From Paraphysoderma sedebokerense (Eukaryota; Blastocladiomycota; Physodermatomycetes; Physodermatales; Physodermataceae), in the NCBI GenBank assembly GCA_025602915.1, contig JAHLJZ010000002.1:558001-622000 (forward strand): 64,000 bases of DNA, in the 5' to 3' direction. The notes below the pieces were generated by a model. That model searched no databases. It saw only the letters and a program-made list of their open reading frames with translations, and was not told where the DNA came from. Shown piece after piece: positions 61,468 through 64,000 of the stretch; position 1 is the stretch's first letter, and each line of letters starts with the position of its first letter. Made by a program: the position numbers and the translations under genes.

Positions 61468-62443
61468 TTAAATTTTAGGATCAATGACAAAGTCTGGGCT
61501 GGGTAATATGGGATGATTTGGAGGTTTCAATCGCTTGTTGCGAGCGACAAATCGTTGCTCCATATTTCGTATCTGCAATGAAAGTGTCTAATAGTGGTGT
61601 TACACTGTATTTATGAGAGTTAACATACCAGAACCGCCATTTTATTATCTCCTTTCGTATCAATAATCTTTGAGGTATGCACTGCAAATAGTCCATTCAG
61701 ATTAGCAAATACAACATCAGTAAGAACCCGGTCTCCAACAAACAGTATCTCGTGTGGGCCGAATCCTCGATTTCCGAAGTGAGAGAGCAGGGACTTTCCG
61801 CCGGCCGGTTTCTGTGGTTACAGGAAGACGCGAGTATATAGAGATTTTCACTGATGATACAGCCGAAACAGATAATTACCTTGTGTTCATGTCGCAGTAC
61901 ATGCACTCCTAAAGACTTTTCAAATCGTTGTGCCTATGCGTCCCCAAAATCATGTTGGTATCGGTTTAGCAGACGGACCATAGAAAAGTGTATCTTACCT
62001 GCTTGTGATCGATATCATCGGCACTACCGGCAGAATTAGAATACACAAGAATATTTTCGTTTCCGAATTGGTTTAAACAATTATTCCATGCATGCTGTCG
62101 GAATGAGTGTCAACTGTCATTGCGGCCCCTACATTTTCCATGAAAAGGTGGACATAAAACACGAACTTTAAAAGGGTCATGAATAACGTCTTGATAAGGC
62201 GCAGTTAAACAATTATCTTTGTCAAAAGCAATGGCTTTAAATCCTGCTGCACGTAATGATTTATAGTTGAGATATCGTATGTCTGTGGTATGCAAGAATT
62301 CAGTGCTTTGTTAAGAGCCATTTTCAGAGTCGACATGAAGGATGAGCTTTACCGGGAACAGATATGTGAGGAACAGCGAGAGATGGATTTCTTAACACTC
62401 TAAAAAAGTAGAGAACACCAGCGAGGTTGAAACTTTGGACCAT
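61468..62443 (-). CDS. GEP4: mitochondrial PGP phosphatase Gep4
   Basis: Phosphatidylglycerophosphate phosphatase, which makes PG for cardiolipin at the matrix face of the inner membrane. Six phase-checked exons (62353-62443, 62167-62282, 61999-62094, 61880-61933, 61629-61811, 61468-61572) give 214 aa. HAD motif I is AIAFDKDNCLTAPY (DxD nucleophile), motif II ILVYSNSAG, the motif III lysine region KPAGGKSLL, motif IV LFVGDRVLTDV. The N-terminal FNLAGVLYFFRVLRNP is typical of the family. Complete and normal length. It is divergent from the SWSAP1-like gene, with 110 bp between starts. Confidence 0.95.
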
Positions 62444-62553
62444 CGGTGAAGATTGAGGGAGGGAGGAAATATCGAGAGAGGTGGAGTCGAATTGCGCGGA
62501 TTCGTCTTTCCTCTGCAAACCCCTATCCAGTCTGCCCACCATATTTAAACATC

Positions 62554-63554
62554 ATGCAAACTCATGGTCATCTCATCAAAACAATCGATTCATTAGATAT
62601 GTCTCATTTCCTCATGATTTCTCCGGCGAAAAAGTGCAATCTTTCCCACTTTACAACCAGTAGGCACCATCTAACATGTACATTGGAACCTCCATATAGT
62701 GCGTGCCCTTCCCCACTTCTTTTCGAATATGCCTATCACTTCTGCAAAGACAAAAGGAATCTTTCTGTCCTAATTATTACACATAACAAAAGAGAATTGG
62801 AGAAAAAGCTGAATGTATTACCGAATCTTATGGATAATGAAGAAACCGAAAGCTCCACTCCAGATTACATGGACGTCTTGAAACGAATACATATAAGGTA
62901 TGCCGATGTATACACTAATATAGATTCGATACTATATCGATTGACAAGTCTTATATGATCAGATATATTCCAGATTTGCGGTCTCTCCGGTTCTTTCTTT
63001 CTGCTATGCACGTCACTTCTAATAAGGATCCATTTGACAAGCACCCGATTGGATTAATTATAATTAATGATATGTCTTTCCTAAGCTCCGGTGAAACGTC
63101 TGTACACACGATTCATCTTCATTTTCAATTGAATACCACATTTAATAGTTCTTGTGATTACAGGAAGGATTCCGTAATTAAGAGCATAGCTTTACTTAGG
63201 GAAACGATGTCATATCTAAGCATGATTGCTCGAAGGTAATTCCTTACATTGATTTTTGACAATACCTGATCTCTTGGCTAATCTCTTAGTCCAGGACTTT
63301 GCCAGAATTACCACAAAGCCAACTCATAATTCGGGACATGATTCCGACTTCACAAGAAAGTTTTCATTACTTGTATGAGAGTTACATACAGAACATCCTG
63401 GTTTTGCAAGGTGGGTTGTGACTTATCTTACCAATCAAGGAGTAGTCTAAGCTTTTCTTGTTTCTTAGGATCGTTCGATGATTACGATGTAGAAGTGGCA
63501 AAATCTCTGCGGTATCTACATAATCCAATCATTGAATTCGAGGAAGAGAGTTGA
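62554..63554 (+). CDS. SWSAP1-like RecA-fold recombination factor
   Basis: Four phase-checked exons (62554-62897, 62963-63235, 63295-63410, 63469-63554) give 272 aa. The layout resembles SWSAP1, the RAD51-paralogue-like partner of the SWS1 Shu protein: a RecA-type beta strand (NLSVLIITH) and the key block LKRIHIRYIPDLRSLRFFLS. The latter matches the family KIRFQYP.. helix and is only formed when the 65-nt intron is removed. A Walker-B-like strand IGLIIINDMSF and a helix LLRETMSYLSMIA follow. The Walker A region (EPPYSACPSPLLFEY) lacks the G..GK signature, so ATP binding may be lost. The C-terminus is acidic. Remote similarity only; another RecA-like paralogue is the alternative. Confidence 0.62.
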
Positions 63555-63756
63555 AAAGAAGTGCATTTGGTGACTATTTAGTAACCTAGATTTAAGTTAA
63601 ATGTGTGTATATTAATATAGTTCTCGTCAAAATTGGTTCTTGGGCCTAGGTATAAGGCCTCGGTCGTTGTACTTTGAGACTGATCACGTGAATTATGCAA
63701 ACAAAGATTTGCTGAACCCAAATCAGGATCTCTCGTGGTCATAGACGATAATAGAA

Positions 63757-64000
63757 ATGGCACCGACGCAACCCAAAGTCCATACATTAGTGGTGGACAC
63801 AGGCCCATTATTCAAAGATCCCTCTCAAATATATCAGCTCGCTGATGAATTTGTCACTGTTCCCGAGGTCATTGCGGAAGTAAGAGACAAGCAGTCTAGA
63901 GAACTGGTCGCGGCATTACCATTTGAATTGAAAGTGAGAATACCGAGTGAAGAAGCTATACATGAGGGTAATTTCTTTTGGATTTTATCCTGTTGTCTTC
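63757..64000 (+). CDS. NOB1: NOB1 rRNA endonuclease, 5' part
   Basis: The endonuclease that cuts 20S pre-rRNA at site D to make 18S rRNA. Only the start is in the window. Exon 1 is 63757-63967 (70 codons plus one base), then a GTAATT donor and an intron that runs off the end. The PIN domain start is clear: VHTLVVDTGPLF with the first catalytic Asp, then YQLADEFVTVPEVIAEVRDK with the catalytic Glu and RDK motif. The zinc ribbon and the rest of the protein lie beyond the right edge. Confidence 0.88.
   Translation, partial: MAPTQPKVHTLVVDTGPLFKDPSQIYQLADEFVTVPEVIAEVRDKQSRELVAALPFELKVRIPSEEAIHEGNFFWILSCCL

Overview
The window is nuclear DNA from a fungus. It is gene-dense, with many short spliceosomal introns (mostly about 40-70 nt, GT-AG), and its genes lie on both strands. 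A Bem1-type SH3-SH3-PX-PB1 polarity scaffold, a secreted LPMO-like protein with a CBM19-like tail and a Gep4 phosphatase point to fungi. A DPY-30/GAF protein of axonemal type, together with MCM8, TPP2 and lipoxygenases, suggests an early-diverging and possibly flagellated (zoosporic) lineage. That placement is inference. I recognised no virus-like element, transposase, rRNA or tRNA.

Layout. 1-1.7 kb shows nothing. 1.7-10.6 kb holds two membrane-anchored lipoxygenase paralogues in the same orientation, with a large DPY-30/GAF-domain gene between them. 11.4-21 kb has the mRNA export receptor NXF1/Mex67, convergent with tripeptidyl-peptidase II, followed by TRAPPC13. 21-23.3 kb is a non-coding desert with an orphan TATA box. 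23.3-33.6 kb carries, all on the minus strand, a PWWP/IBD chromatin protein, AFG1 ATPase, gamma-glutamyltransferase and a RhoGAP. 33.8-38.7 kb has a coiled-coil protein, TIM22, an unknown protein and Bem1. 39-41 kb is a small secretome patch (LPMO-like protein, then a hairpinin-like cysteine-rich peptide). 41.5 kb has a 156-bp near-perfect hairpin. 42.1-45.9 kb is one unrecognised 1,104-residue protein with zinc fingers and half of a helicase core. 46-53.3 kb holds an HVA1/TUDOR protein, a GOST-family 7-TM receptor, an AUH-type hydratase, ribosomal protein eS7 and a frameshifted acetyltransferase. 54-64 kb has a mitochondrial LEA-like protein, MCM8, a DnaJ-X chaperone, Gep4, a SWSAP1-like recombination factor and the start of NOB1.

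Exon structures marked as phase-checked were built by hand: every junction has GT/GC-AG ends, keeps frame, and gives a product colinear with its family. Themes are mitochondrial biogenesis (TIM22, AFG1, Gep4, AUH, LEA-like), homologous recombination (MCM8 and SWSAP1-like within 8 kb), and oxidised-lipid or glutathione chemistry (two LOX, GGT). The closeness of these genes may be chance.
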